From Ziziphus jujuba (Eukaryota; Streptophyta; Magnoliopsida; Rosales; Rhamnaceae): a stretch of DNA of 64,000 nt. Position numbers and translations under genes: made by a program. Positions 1 through 10,019 of the stretch are shown here, in pieces. Positions within the stretch are counted from its first letter, which is position 1; every line of letters starts with the position of its first letter. The notes under the pieces were generated by a model. That model saw only the letters and a program-made list of their open reading frames with translations, had not been told where the DNA came from and searched no databases. Where the stretch lies: assembly GCF_031755915.1 (NCBI RefSeq), contig NC_083384.1:1520001-1584000 (forward strand). The letters run 5' to 3'.

Positions 1-529
1 TGTGATTCTGCCCCGAACTTGCACAACCGACAATCCGCTGGGCTGCTGACCTGATACAGATGAAGACTGGGCCGATCATTAGGGCTCAAGCTAAGAAGTT
101 TAAGGAAAATACTGCTGTATTTATCCAGGGAGTAATTCATATTCAAAAGGGCTTGTCCATACCTGAAGATCTAAGAGCTATTTTGAGCATACAAGTGGTG
201 GAAGCCGGTACGGACCCAATAGCGGTTTTGGTGCAATTATGGAGGCCGGGAAGCATGAAATGGTTCCAATGTTTCATGCATTCAATACATATGTCTAAGA
301 GGACATGGAATCAAGTCAAAGTAGCTTCAAAGTCATCCAAAAAGGGGTTGTACGGATAGTTAGTAAATTTGGCCTATTTTCGTTGTATTTTGTGCTGACT
401 TTACTTTATTCTGCTGAGTTGGCTTTTTCTCTTTCCTCCAAGGAAGAACAACGTGTGGGACTCCATAATAATCTTATTTAGCATCATAAAAAGCATATAG
501 AAGCTGATTTGGAGCTCAAAGAGGTTCAA
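1..529 (+). mobile_element. Ty3/gypsy LTR fragment (cut by window edge)
   Basis: The sequence begins a few bases inside the family's LTR start (consensus TGATGTGATTCCGCC). It includes a 99-codon open stretch at 60-359 with the motif MKTGPIIRAQAKKFKENT, the polyprotein tail that this family encodes inside its LTR. It continues through the segment with the motif CTTATTTAGCATC and stops at about 529, where an inverted copy of the same LTR segment follows. The 3' half of this LTR is missing. It is a relic, not a gene. Confidence 0.8.
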
Positions 530-599
530 TTTGAGCTCCAAATCAGCTTCAATATGCTTTTTAGGATGCCAAATAAGCTGATCATGAAGCCCCACACAT
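449..599. repeat. Palindrome formed by two inverted LTR segments
   Basis: The arms 493-520 and 530-557 are inverted copies with one mismatch, separated by the 9-base loop GAGGTTCAA. Weaker pairing continues outward to about 449 and 599. The left arm is LTR sequence read forward; the right arm is the same LTR segment read in reverse. It marks a head-to-head join between two LTR copies and could form a long hairpin. Confidence 0.8.
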
Positions 600-1387
600 T
601 GATACGAACCTAGGACGACCTGCTCCTAAACCCGTATTATATTAGCACGGATCTAATTACGTTCAGGTTCTAATGGTCACCTTGACACATACAAAGTGGT
701 TTCCTATGGTGGCCAAAATTCTCACTCTTTACTAATCTAATTTGGATTAACTAATTCCTTTATTTTGAATTAGGAATTAATTAATTTACAATGACAATAA
801 TAAAATAATAACTTTCCTAAACTTGTTGCTCTAGAACATAAATAAATAAAACAAAAAGTAATGGTAATTTCCTAAAACAAAAAGTAAAATCAAATTAGGA
901 AACTAAAATACTAGCTTTTTGACTAAGTTGACATTGACCAATCTTTAACCTCATTGAGTTGAAAATCAGCTTCTATATGCTTTTTAGGATGCCAAATGAG
1001 CATATTATGGGGTGCCACACATTGCCCTTGCTTGGAGGCAAGAGAAAAAGCCAACTCAGCATAATACAATAAAGCCAGAACAAAATACAGCAAAAACAGG
1101 CCAAATTTACTAACTGTCCGTACAACCCCTTTTTGGATGACTTTGAAGTTGCTTTGACTTGATTCCATGTCCTCTTAGACATATTTATTGAATTCATGAA
1201 ACGTTGGAACCATTTCATGCTTCCCGGCCTCCATAATTGCACCAAAACCGCTATCTAGGTCGGTACTGGCTTCCACCACTTGTATGCTCAAAGTAGGTCT
1301 TAGATCTTCGAGTATGGACAAGCCCTTTTGAATATGAAATAATTATTGGATAAAGATAACAAGATTGTCCTTAAACTTCTTAGCTTG
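600..1387 (-). mobile_element. Ty3/gypsy LTR, internally deleted (reverse)
   Basis: Read in reverse, it ends in the family terminus (TGATACGAACCTAGG on the plus strand at 600). It lacks several hundred bases after about 690 compared with the copies at 2806-3920 or 8992-10008, because the segment with the CTATTGTGGCGTC motif is missing. It then runs back through the in-LTR polyprotein tail and breaks at about 1387, within the codons for AKKF. No target-site duplication can be judged because both ends are rearranged. Confidence 0.75.
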
Positions 1388-1468
1388 TTTCATTACCTTC
1401 CCCCCTTGGGGCCCAGCGTCCTCGCTGGCACACCGATCCCGGTCCAGCTCTGGTACCATCTGTGACAG
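1388..1468 (-). mobile_element. TRIM-like element, left part
   Basis: This short stretch contains GGGGCCCAGCGTCCTCGC and then AGCTCTGGTACCATC, the reverse complement of a near-perfect initiator-Met tRNA primer site. It is followed by TGTGACAG. The same GGCCCAGCGTCCTC motif recurs at 2771-2786. With 2581-2805 it makes one small element (LTR end, primer site, second LTR) that was split by the solo LTR at 1469-2580. The motif set resembles common dicot TRIM-like repeats; I name no family because I cannot search. Confidence 0.55.
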
Positions 1469-2580
1469 TGATGTGATTCCGCCAATCATAACTCGCTGGG
1501 GTGCTGACTTGACACGGATGAAGACTAGGCCAATCATAAGAGTTCAAATTAAGAGATTTAAGGACAACCTGGGAGTATTTATACAAGGGGTAATCAATCT
1601 CAACAGAGCTTGTCCATACTTGAAGATACAAAGCCTATTCTAAGCATCCAAGTGGTGGAACCCGGGTGATGGTTTTGGTACATTTTTGGAGTCCGGGAAG
1701 CATGAAATGGTTCCAATGTTTTATGGGTTCAATACATATGCCTAATAGGTCATGGAATCAAGTTAAAGCAGCCTCAAATGCAATCAAAAAGGGCTTGTAA
1801 GGACAGCATCAACAATTCGGCCGAATTTGCTGTATTGCTTGCTAGCTTTACTGTATTTTACTGTATTAGCCTTTTCTTATTTTTCCAAGCATGGGCAACG
1901 TGTGGGACTTCATATTCAGCTTATTTGGCATCCTAAAAAGAATCTAGAAGCTGATTTGAAGCTCAAAGAGGTCAAAGATTGATCAAAGTCAACTTGATCA
2001 AAAGGCTAGCATTTTTAGTTTCCGAATTTGTTTTTACTTTTTGTTTTAGGAAACTACCATTACTTTTTGGCTTTTGTTTATTTATTCTCTGGACAAATAA
2101 CTTTAGGAAGGTTTTTATTCTATTCTTTCCATTGTAAATTAATTAATTTCTAATTTAATATAAAGGAATTTATTAATCAAACTTAGATTAGGAAAGGAAG
2201 TATAGTTTCCGCCAACTAGGTTTCTTTATGTGTGGTGGCCGGTTTTCTTTATTTTTAGGGTTTTATTTCATGGCTTTGTAGCCTATTTAAAGGATTATTT
2301 TTCAATATGAATAAAAACTTTGATTTGATTAAGAAAATACTTGTGAGATTAATTATCTCTTTGTTCTTTGAGAACACCTAAAACACCATTAGAGAATTGG
2401 TTGTTTTAGCTTGACTTATCAATAGGTTTTTCATCCCCTATTGTGGCGTCTACATTATACCAAGGTTTCTAACCACAGGTTGGTTAGGGGTTGAGGTCCA
2501 TTCTATTAGAACTTGAACTTAATTGAGATCCGGGCTAATATAATACGGGTTTAGGAGCAGGTCGTCCTAGGTTCGTATCG
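1469..2580 (+). mobile_element. Ty3/gypsy solo LTR with target-site duplication
   Basis: This copy starts TGATGTGATTCCGCC and ends GGTTCGTATCG, where the family normally ends in CA. It is about 1.1 kb, with no internal region or primer site on either side. The flanks are GACAG (1464-1468) and AACAA (2581-2585). Removing the LTR and one repeat restores a continuous TRIM-like sequence (ACCATCTGT-AACAG-CCCAGACC). The two duplications differ only by A/G changes, as expected after decay. This insertion fixes both family LTR ends. The tail motif TRPIIRVQIKRFKDNLG lies near its 5' end. Confidence 0.8.
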
Positions 2581-2805
2581 AACAACCCAGACCACCCGCA
2601 TCAAATATTGTCCTTTTTGGGCCTGGGGAATCCTCTTACAACCCAGCCCTCAAGGTTTTGTCAAAATGCATCGTACGGGAAAGGTAGGTATCCACACCTC
2701 CACACCACCTTATAAGGCGTGCTTCGTTCTCTTTCCAACCGATGTGGAACTTCACAATCTACCCTCCTTGAGGCCCAGCGTCCTCACTGGCACAATGATA
2801 CAAAC
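2581..2805 (-). mobile_element. TRIM-like element, right part
   Basis: It continues the element split at 1468: CCCAGACCACCCGC, TATTGTCCTTTTTGGGCC, a CTTATAAGG box, then CTTTCCAACCGATGTGG and GGCCCAGCGTCCTCACTGG, ending GGCACA. This is one long terminal repeat read in reverse. It abuts the next gypsy LTR directly at 2806. There is no coding capacity. Confidence 0.5.
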
Positions 2806-3920
2806 CTAGGACGACCTGCTCCTAAACCCATAATACCCGGATCTATATGTTCAATTTCTAATGGTCACATTAACCCCTAACCAGCCTGTGATTAGAAACC
2901 TTGGTATATAATGAAGACGCCACAATAGGTGATGGAAGGCCTATTGATAAGTCAAACTAAAACACTCATTCACTAATGCTGTTTTAGGTGTTAAAAAGAA
3001 CAAAGAGAATTCAATCTTACAAATAATTTTCTGTATAAAATTCAAGCTTAATTCTTATTGAAAAATAAGCCTTTAAATAGGCTAAAAAGTCGCGAAATAA
3101 AGCCCTAAAAACAAAGGGAAATCCGGCCATACAAAGTAGTTTCCTATGGTGGCTGAAATTTTCACTCCTTTCCTAATCTAATTTGGATTAATTAATTCCT
3201 TTATTTTGAATTAGGAATTAATTAATTTACAACGAAAATAATAAAATAATAACTTTCCAAAACTTATTTGTCCAGAAAATAAATAAATAAAAATAAAAAT
3301 AAAAGAATGGTAATTTCCTAAAACAAAAAGTAGAATCAAATTAGGAAACTTTAACACTAGCTTTTTGGCTAAGTTGACTTTGACCATTCTTTGACCAATT
3401 TGAGCTTCAAATCAACTTCGATATGCTTTTTAGGATTCCAAATATGTTAAGTATCAAGTCCCACACGTTTCCCTTACTTTGACGAAGGAGAAAAAGCTAA
3501 CTCAGTAAAATACAGTAAAGCCAGCACAAAATATAGTAAAAACAAGCCAAATTTGAAGCTGTCCGTACAACCCCTTTTTGAATGCCTTTGAAGCTGGCTT
3601 GAATTGATTTGATATCCTCTTAGACATATGTATTGAATCCATAAAGAGTTGGAACCATTTCACGCTGCTTAGTGTCCATATTTGCACCAAAATCGCTACC
3701 CGGGTCCGTATCGGCTTCCACCACTTTGATGCTTAGAATAGGATTTGTATTTTCTAGTATGGACAAGCTCTATTGAGAATTGATTACCGCCTGTATAAAT
3801 GCTCCCAGTTTGTCCTTAAATCTCTTAATTTGAGCTCTTGTGATTGGCCCGGTCTTTATCCGTTTAGGGTCAGCACCCCAACGGGTTATTGGTTGATCAG
3901 GCTAGGTCGGAATCACATCA
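2806..3920 (-). mobile_element. Ty3/gypsy LTR, full length, reverse
   Basis: On the plus strand it runs from TGATACAAACCTAGG to GGAATCACATCA, which are both family termini in reverse. Its length is about 1.1 kb, like the solo LTR at 1469-2580. No primer site or gag follows. Flanking pentamers (CACAA and CTCAG) do not match, so it is probably one end of a rearranged insertion. The in-LTR polyprotein tail lies near its right end. Confidence 0.75.
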
Positions 3921-4341
3921 CTCAGCACAATACAGTAAAGCCAGCACAAAATACAGTAAAAACAGGCCAAATTTACTAACTGTCCATACAACCCCTTTTT
4001 GGACGACTTTGAAGCTGCTTTGACTTGATTCCATGTCCTGTTAGACATATTTATTAAATTCATGAAACATTGGAACCATTTTATGCTTTCTGGCCTCCAT
4101 AATTGTACCAAAACCGCTATCCGGGTCCGTACTGGCTTCCACCACTTGTATGCTCAAAATAGGTTTTAGATCTTCGGGTATGGACAAGCCTTTTTGAATA
4201 TGAATTACTCCTTGGGTAAAGACAGCAAGATTGTCCTTAAACTTCTTAGCTTGAGCCCTAGTGATCGGCCCGGTCTTCATCTGTATCGGGTTAGCAGCGC
4301 AGCAGATTGTCGGTTGTGCAGGTTCTGGCGGAATCACATCA
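3921..4341 (-). mobile_element. Ty3/gypsy LTR 5' part, truncated, reverse
   Basis: This LTR fragment (reverse) keeps about 420 bases from the LTR start, including a 98-codon open tail at 4041-4337 with the motif PITRAQAKKFKDNLAVF. It ends with GGCGGAATCACATCA exactly where ndhB begins. The remaining LTR is lost at 3920, where the full LTR abuts it. Confidence 0.75.
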
Positions 4342-4958
4342 TATACATTTGTGTATTGATAAGACCATTCACTATTTCTTGAAGCTCAATCTCTACCCCG
4401 GATGAACCATATAGCGAAGAGAAACCATGAACCAAAATAGAATAGCTTGTCCCACCCATGAGTAAATATTTCATAGTAGCCTCAATAGAACGTACATCTT
4501 TCTTGGTATATCCAGATAATAGGTAGGGTATAAACTAAAACATTCTGGAGCTACAAAGATAGTTATTAGATCGTTAGCACCGCATAAAAACATTCCTCCT
4601 AGAGTAGTAATACGAATAACAGAAACTCTGTTATAGCTATTTCTATACATTCAATGTACTATATGGATAGAGGAATACGTAAAGTTGAACATAGTAAAAT
4701 AAGAAATTGAAAGATTTCGTTGAAATTGTTCATTTGGAAATTTCCCAAAAAGCTAATCATAGGTTCTTCTCTCCATCGGAACAATTGGGCCGTTATGCTC
4801 ATTACTAAACTTGTTGAAGAGATGAAATATAACCAAGGTATATCTTTTTAATCAGAGGTTGAATCGACCATCAGAAGAAGAATGAAGTTTGAATTGGCTT
4901 TCATAAAAATTCTTGTAGAATTGAGAATGAAGTTTTCATTATGAACATGCCAGATCAT
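4342..4958 (-). pseudogene. ndhB: ndhB exon 1, truncated plastid copy
   Basis: NdhB is a membrane subunit of the plastid NDH complex. Reading back from the ATG at 4958 gives MIWHVHNENF, then [44 protein letters not shown] and [17 protein letters not shown], all familiar NdhB sequence. A stop interrupts the stretch after STSD, and small indels are present. The exon breaks off at 4342 where the LTR begins, so the end of exon 1, the intron and exon 2 are absent. It sits next to rps7 as in the plastid inverted repeat. Confidence 0.85.
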
Positions 4959-5274
4959 GAATTAGTAACTCCATCCAATCTCCAAAAAATCCCAACTATT
5001 TCAAACTTTTTGGAATGGAATTTTTACGGAATCCCCATGAATAGGATCAAACCTTATTCCATGATATTTGCATGAGATTCCTCTTTCTTATTCTTAAACA
5101 AGTCCATGAAAGGGCTTAGTTGATCCATGATTTATGTTTCATCTGTCGTTTCCTTTTCGTTTGTTTCGAGAAATATATCGATCAATTTCGATTCTTTATT
5201 TTTCTATTGATTATTTTCCGATCGAGATGTATGGATCCATGGGTCTATGTGTCTATATATATCATGTTCATGGA
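4959..5274. other. ndhB-rps7 spacer (plastid-derived)
   Basis: This is AT-rich spacer in its normal plastid position between ndhB and rps7. I see no gene or tRNA in it. Confidence 0.6.
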
Positions 5275-5740
5275 TTAACTAAAATGAGCAAAAGCTCTAT
5301 TTGCCTCTGCTATTCTATGAATATCTTCCTTTTTGCATGGCATCGCCACTCCCTTTGACAGCATCCGCTAATTTGGAACTTAATTTGGAAACCATATTTT
5401 GACTAGGATATTTTTGGGATGCCCCTAATATCCAACGAATGGAAAGTACTTTTCCTTGTGTGGATACTATTTCAATGGGCACTTGATGGGTCGATCCACC
5501 TACACGTCTTGCTTTTACTGTTATATCTGGATTTACTCCACGTATTGCTTGATGTAAAACAGATAGTGGATTTGTATTTGTCTTTTGTTGAATCTTTTTC
5601 ATGGCTCGATAGATAATTTCATAAGCCATTGATTTTTTTCCGTGTTTCAGAATACGGTTAACCAACATCTTAACTAACCAATTACGATAAATTGGATCGA
5701 ATTTTGTAGTTTTTTCTTCTACATTACCTCGACTTGACAA
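5275..5740 (-). pseudogene. rps7: rps7, frameshifted plastid copy
   Basis: RpS7 is a plastid small-subunit ribosomal protein. The frame opens at 5740 ([20 protein letters not shown]) and runs 141 residues through [20 protein letters not shown] and [14 protein letters not shown]. It stops early at 5315 after GDAMQK because one base is missing. In the next frame the normal ending continues ([17 protein letters not shown]) to a stop at 5275. The normal protein is about 155 residues. It is close to intact, but substituted at many conserved positions, so it is a relic. Confidence 0.9.
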
Positions 5741-5793
5741 AAGCGTGAAAGGGGTTCAAGAATCTGTTTTCTTTTTATAAGGGCTAAAATAAT

Positions 5794-6582
5794 GTTTTTT
5801 GGCTTTTTGACCCCATATTGTAGGGTGGATCTTAAAAGATATGAAAGATCTCTCTCTAAGCCATACATACGACTTTCATCGGATATGACTTTCCATAAAA
5901 TTCTATATGTACCTATGAGATCAAGTATGGAACTCTATATACTCACTTTAAATTGAGTATCCATTCCCCTCCTTTTCATGCTAGGATTGGAAATCCTGTA
6001 TCTACATATCCATATGATTGAGTCCTTGGGTTTTCGAAATAGTGCAAAAAGAAATGCTTCAAATCATTGCTATTTGACTCGGACCTGTTCTTAAAAAGCC
6101 AATGCATTTTGAATTGTTTGTTGACATGGACAAGGTCAAGGAAAGCCTCTAAAATTATTTCAATATTGGACCTTGGACATATAATAGTTCCAAATCAAAT
6201 CTCTTTAGAAAGAAAATCTTTTGTATCATGGTAGCCTGCTTAAATTCCCTTATGAAACTTTCGATATTTGGTTAGCCATACACTTCACATGTTTATAGTG
6301 ATTCACATGGCATCATAAAATGATACAAGTCTTAGATAAGAATCTACAACGCACTAGATCATCTTGTTGATGATCCTTTACTCCGATAGCACCTAAGGAT
6401 CCTCGAACAATGTGATATCTCACACCAGGTAAATCCTTAACCCTTCCGCCTCTTACTAAGACTACAGAATGTTCTTGTAAATTATGGCCAATACTAGGGA
6501 TATAAGCAGTGATTTCAAATCCAGAGGTTAAGCGTACTCTGGCAATTTTACGTAAGGCAGAGTTTGGTTTTTTAGGGGTTTT
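5794..6582 (-). pseudogene. rps12: rps12 3' exons 2 and 3 with intron
   Basis: Plastid rps12 is trans-spliced; only the 3' part resides near rps7, and that is what is seen. Exon 2 (about 6355-6582) reads [20 protein letters not shown], then [20 protein letters not shown] and [19 protein letters not shown]. The group II intron follows with GTGCGTTGTAG at its 5' end. Exon 3 (about 5794-5823) reads YGVKKPK but lost its stop and runs on as NIILAL. Upstream of exon 2 lies the 3' half of the trans-splicing intron, with a domain V-like TGTACATGAGATTTTCATCTC hairpin region. The 5' exon is absent, as expected. Confidence 0.85.
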
Positions 6583-7389
6583 AGTGGAAAAGTTGACAGA
6601 TAAGTCACCTTTACTGCCACTCTACAGAACTGTACATGAGATTTTCATCTCATACAGCTCCTCGTTCAATTCTTTTGAAGTTATTGGACCCTTTTCCTCA
6701 TTCAAGAATCTCTTCCCTTTTTCCACTCCATTTCGAAGAGTAACTAGGACCAATTCAGTCACGTTTTCATTCATTTGGAATCTGGACTCTTCTACTTTAC
6801 TTATTTTTTTTACTATTTTTCCCTATCTTTTCTTTTTTTATTTCTTTTTTTATTTTATTCCTTTCCATCATTGCTTAAGTGCCATAGGTTTGATCCTGTA
6901 AAATCTGACTCATTTTCTCATTAAGTGAAAGGTACGAAATAAATCAGATTGGTTTTATGATTAAAAGTACTATGTTATGTGAAATCTTTGATTTTTCTCT
7001 CTTTCTCTATCCCCATCCCGTAGGTACAGTGTTTGAATCAATAGAGACCCTTTTCTTCTATATAAATGTATCTGTATAAATCGATATTATTACATTCCAA
7101 TTCCTTCTCGATACCTCACAAGGAAAATCCCAAATTGGATCCCAAATTGATGGGTTAGTGTGAACTTATCCATGCGATTATGCACTCCTCGAATAGGAAT
7201 CCATTTTCTGAAAGTTCCTGGCTTTCGTGCTTTGGTGGGTCTCCGAGATCCTTTCGATGGCCTATGTTGTGTTGAAGGGATATCTATATGGTTCGATCGA
7301 TTGCGTAAAGCCTGTGGTAGCAATGGAGCAAGGGAAAGTATACAGAAGAGATAGTTCTTTTCCATTATATTAACATTTTCCATTGTTGT
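6583..7389. other. rps12-trnV spacer (plastid inverted repeat)
   Basis: This matches the spacer expected upstream of rps12 exon 2 and includes the end of its trans-splicing intron. The reverse open frame at 7090-7383 and its overlapping forward frame lie in the segment with GGTGGGTCTCCGAGATCC. That segment is a well-conserved inverted-repeat spacer, so I call no gene. Plastid block A ends here: trnV-GAC and 16S do not follow, and sequence typical of the rbcL-accD spacer starts by about 7390. Confidence 0.6.
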
Positions 7390-7975
7390 GTTGGATCCAC
7401 AATTAATCCTATGGATCCTTAGGATTGGTGTATTTTTTTAATTTTTATATTATATATTTTAATTATCATTTTCATAATTATATTTTATTTTATATATTAT
7501 TATATCTTGCCATTTCAAATCAAGAATCGAGTCAATTATCACAATTTCTTCTACCCATCCTGTATATTATCCTTTTCATTCTTTGTTGGAATAGAAACCG
7601 ATTAGTAGGTGAGATTTTACAAAAAAAGGTTCTTCATATTCATACGAGAAAACAAAATTTTATTTTTTCGATGTGAATTTGACACAACACGAAGGAACAT
7701 GCTATTTGCTATTTATAATAAAAAAAACCTTTTTCGATTATTTTGAATTGAGAAAAGATTTCATCCTATTTTATCATATATAGAGAAGATATACACTGGA
7801 TTCTCGTAAGGGATAATCACTTTTTTTTTTCAGTATCTACTTGTTATTAGTTAATAATCCTAGCGATTTGATTTATGTGCTTATTCTGATTCTAAATTCT
7901 AATCGGAATATTCAAATGATTTTTATTAAATGACTATTCATTTATTGTATTTTCAAATAAGGGCAAGAAAACTCT
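7390..7975. other. rbcL-accD spacer (plastid)
   Basis: AT-rich DNA leads into accD, with the motif CTATGGATCCTTAGGATTGG that I associate with the rbcL-accD spacer. The join to block A lies at about 7385-7395 with no repeat or transposon at it. No gene is seen here. Confidence 0.55.
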
Positions 7976-8732
7976 ATGGAAAAATGTCAGTTTGATTCGA
8001 TGTTGTTTAGTAGGGGGTTAAAATACAGGTCTGGGTTAAGTAAATCAATAGATAGTTTTGGTGGTCCGATTGAAAATGAAAATACCAATGTAAATAAAGA
8101 TCCGATTATAAATCATATGAATAAAAAAATTCCTAATGGGATTGAGAGTAATAATTATAATTACAGTAATGTTGATCATTTAGTCGATGCCGGGAGGTAC
8201 ATTTGAAATTTCATATCTAGTCAAACGTTTTTGTTTAGGGATAGTAATAGGGACCATGGACCACTACTCCATATATTTTGATATTGAAAATCGAATTTTT
8301 TAGACTGACACCGATCATTCTTTTCTAAGTGCACCAAAAAGTTCTTTTTATAGTTATCAGAATTCTAGTTATCCGAATAATGTATCTTCATTCTCAAATT
8401 AGTACTGATCATTATATTTTAAGTAGTGGTGTCAATTCCAATGATAGTTACATTTGTGGTGAAAACGATAAGAGTAGTAAAAGCGAGAGTTCCAGTATAT
8501 GAACTAGTAATGATGATAGTCCAAAAACTCTAAGAAAATGAGAGTTCGAGAGAGCTCTAACTGAAATAAGAAAAAGAAAAAGGGATTTAGAGAGAGCTCT
8601 AACTCAGCTAAAAGAAAACAAATTAAAATTAAATAAAATTTTAAAAGAAAACAAATTAAAGAAAGCTCTAGCTGAAATAAGAGAAAGAAAAAATGATTTA
8701 GCATTTTCTCTAAATCAAATACAAACAAGAGA
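7976..8732 (+). pseudogene. accD: accD 5' part, with expanded repetitive linker
   Basis: AccD is the beta-carboxyltransferase subunit of plastid acetyl-CoA carboxylase. The frame starts MEKCQFDSMLFSRGLKYRSG and includes YSNVDHLVDAG, FLFRDSNRD and TDTDHSFLS, typical of the divergent N-terminus, with frameshifts. From about 8460 it reads SSKSESSSI and then a Lys/Glu-rich stretch with three related units (ERALTEIRKRKRDL, ERALTQLKENKLK, KALAEIRERKNDL). This looks like an in-frame coiled-coil-like expansion. The zinc finger and catalytic domain are gone: at about 8733 the sequence becomes retrotransposon leader. Confidence 0.8.
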
Positions 8733-8991
8733 CTAGGAAATCAATACAAACAGCAAAGAAAAATGAACAATGACAATGATGAAAGACAACAAACAAACTA
8801 GGAAACAAAAATACGATAAACTAGGAAATCCTAATTCAACTAGGAATGAATTTTTTTTTTTCTTTAAGATGTAGAACGTGTATGAGATGGATGCAACCTT
8901 AACCTAATGCTAAAATTGCAGAATAACACAAAAACAAATAAAGCAAATAAAGATAGATCAAACCTGAACAAAATTTAGCTCTGATACCAAA
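8733..8991 (-). mobile_element. Ty3/gypsy 5' leader and primer site (reverse)
   Basis: This is the reverse complement of the untranslated leader that follows the 5' LTR in this family (compare 19062-19330). It includes a poly-T tract at about 8850 and the primer-binding site at 8978-8989 (GCTCTGATACCA, the complement of TGGTATCAGAGC). The rest of this reverse element, gag onward, is deleted; the leader is joined straight to accD. Confidence 0.75.
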
Positions 8992-10008
8992 TGATACAAA
9001 CTTAGGACGACCTGCTCCTAAACCCGTATTATATTAGCCCGGATCTCAATTAAGTTCAAGTTCTAATGGAATGGACCTCAACCCCTAACCAACCTGTGGT
9101 TAGAAACCTTAGTATAATGTAGACGCCACAATAGGGGATGGAAAGCCTATTGATAAGTCAAGCTAAAACAACCAATTCTCTAATGGTGTCTTAGGTGTTC
9201 TCAAAGAACAAAAAGATAATTAATCTCACAAGCATTTTCTTAATCAAATCAAAGTTGTATTCTTATTGACAAATAAACCTTTAAATAGGCTACAAAGCCA
9301 TGAAATAAAACCCTAAAAACACTAGGAAAAACCGGCCACACACATAAAGAAACCTAGTTGGCCGAAACTATACTTCCTTTCCTAATCTAAGTTTGATTAA
9401 TTAATTCCTTTATATTAAATTAGGAATTAATTAATTTACAATGGAAAGAATAAAATAAAAACCTTCCTAAAGTTATTTGTCCAGAAAATAAATAAATAAA
9501 AAACCAAAAAAGAAAGAAAGTCAATCGCAAATTAGGTAACGAGTTGACTTTGACATCTAGGCTGAATTATATCTTCAACCGAGCTAACTTATGTCTGCCT
9601 GATGTCCGAGCCAACTTATGGCCTATCCGAGCTAACTAATGTCTGTCCGAGCTAACTTGTGTCTGGCCGAGCTAACTGATGTCTGTTCGAGCTAAGTTGT
9701 GTCTGGCTGAGCTAACTGGTGTCTGTCCAAGCTAAGTTACATTCAATGTCCGAAGTCCGAGATCAGATGTCCGAGGCAAGGCTCCGATGTCCAAGGCAAA
9801 GGTGTCCGATATAAAATGTCCGATGTATGGGTATCCAATGTATCAGCCTCCACCACTTGGATACGTAAAACAGGTCTTTTATATTCAGGTATGGACAAGC
9901 CCTTTTGAGAATGAATTACTTTCTGGATAAAGGCAGCAAGGTTATCCTTAAACCTCTTAGCTTGAGCCCTAGTGATCGGTCCAGTCTTCATCCGTATCGG
10001 ATCAGTAC
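8992..10008 (-). mobile_element. Ty3/gypsy 5' LTR of a reverse element
   Basis: It starts TGATACAAACTTAGG immediately after the primer site, so it is the 5' LTR of the deleted reverse element. It runs through a 20-base minisatellite (9590-9740) and the in-LTR tail (motif [19 protein letters not shown], reverse frame 9743-9991). It breaks a few tens of bases before the expected LTR start. The join to the next, forward element is at about 10009-10019 and holds TTCGTATCA, the family's LTR terminus, as a 9-base scrap. Confidence 0.75.
9590..9745. repeat. Minisatellite in LTR, about 20-base unit
   Basis: At least six tandem variants of a unit like CCGAGCTAACTGATGTCTGT occur, alternating AACTGATGTC, AAGTTGTGTC and AACTTATGGC. 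The same minisatellite occurs in LTRs at 34925-35095, 40030-40150 and 42195-42365, with different copy numbers. Confidence 0.8.
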
Positions 10009-10019
10009 CCCATTCGTAT

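Noticed and set aside
1388..2805. Naming the small element as the Cassandra TRIM family
   Set aside because: I could not confirm the 5S rRNA-like core that defines Cassandra; similarity rests on remembered motifs only.
7090..7383. A 97-codon reverse open frame
   Set aside because: It lies in the conserved plastid rps12-trnV spacer and overlaps an opposite-strand frame; no protein family is recognised.
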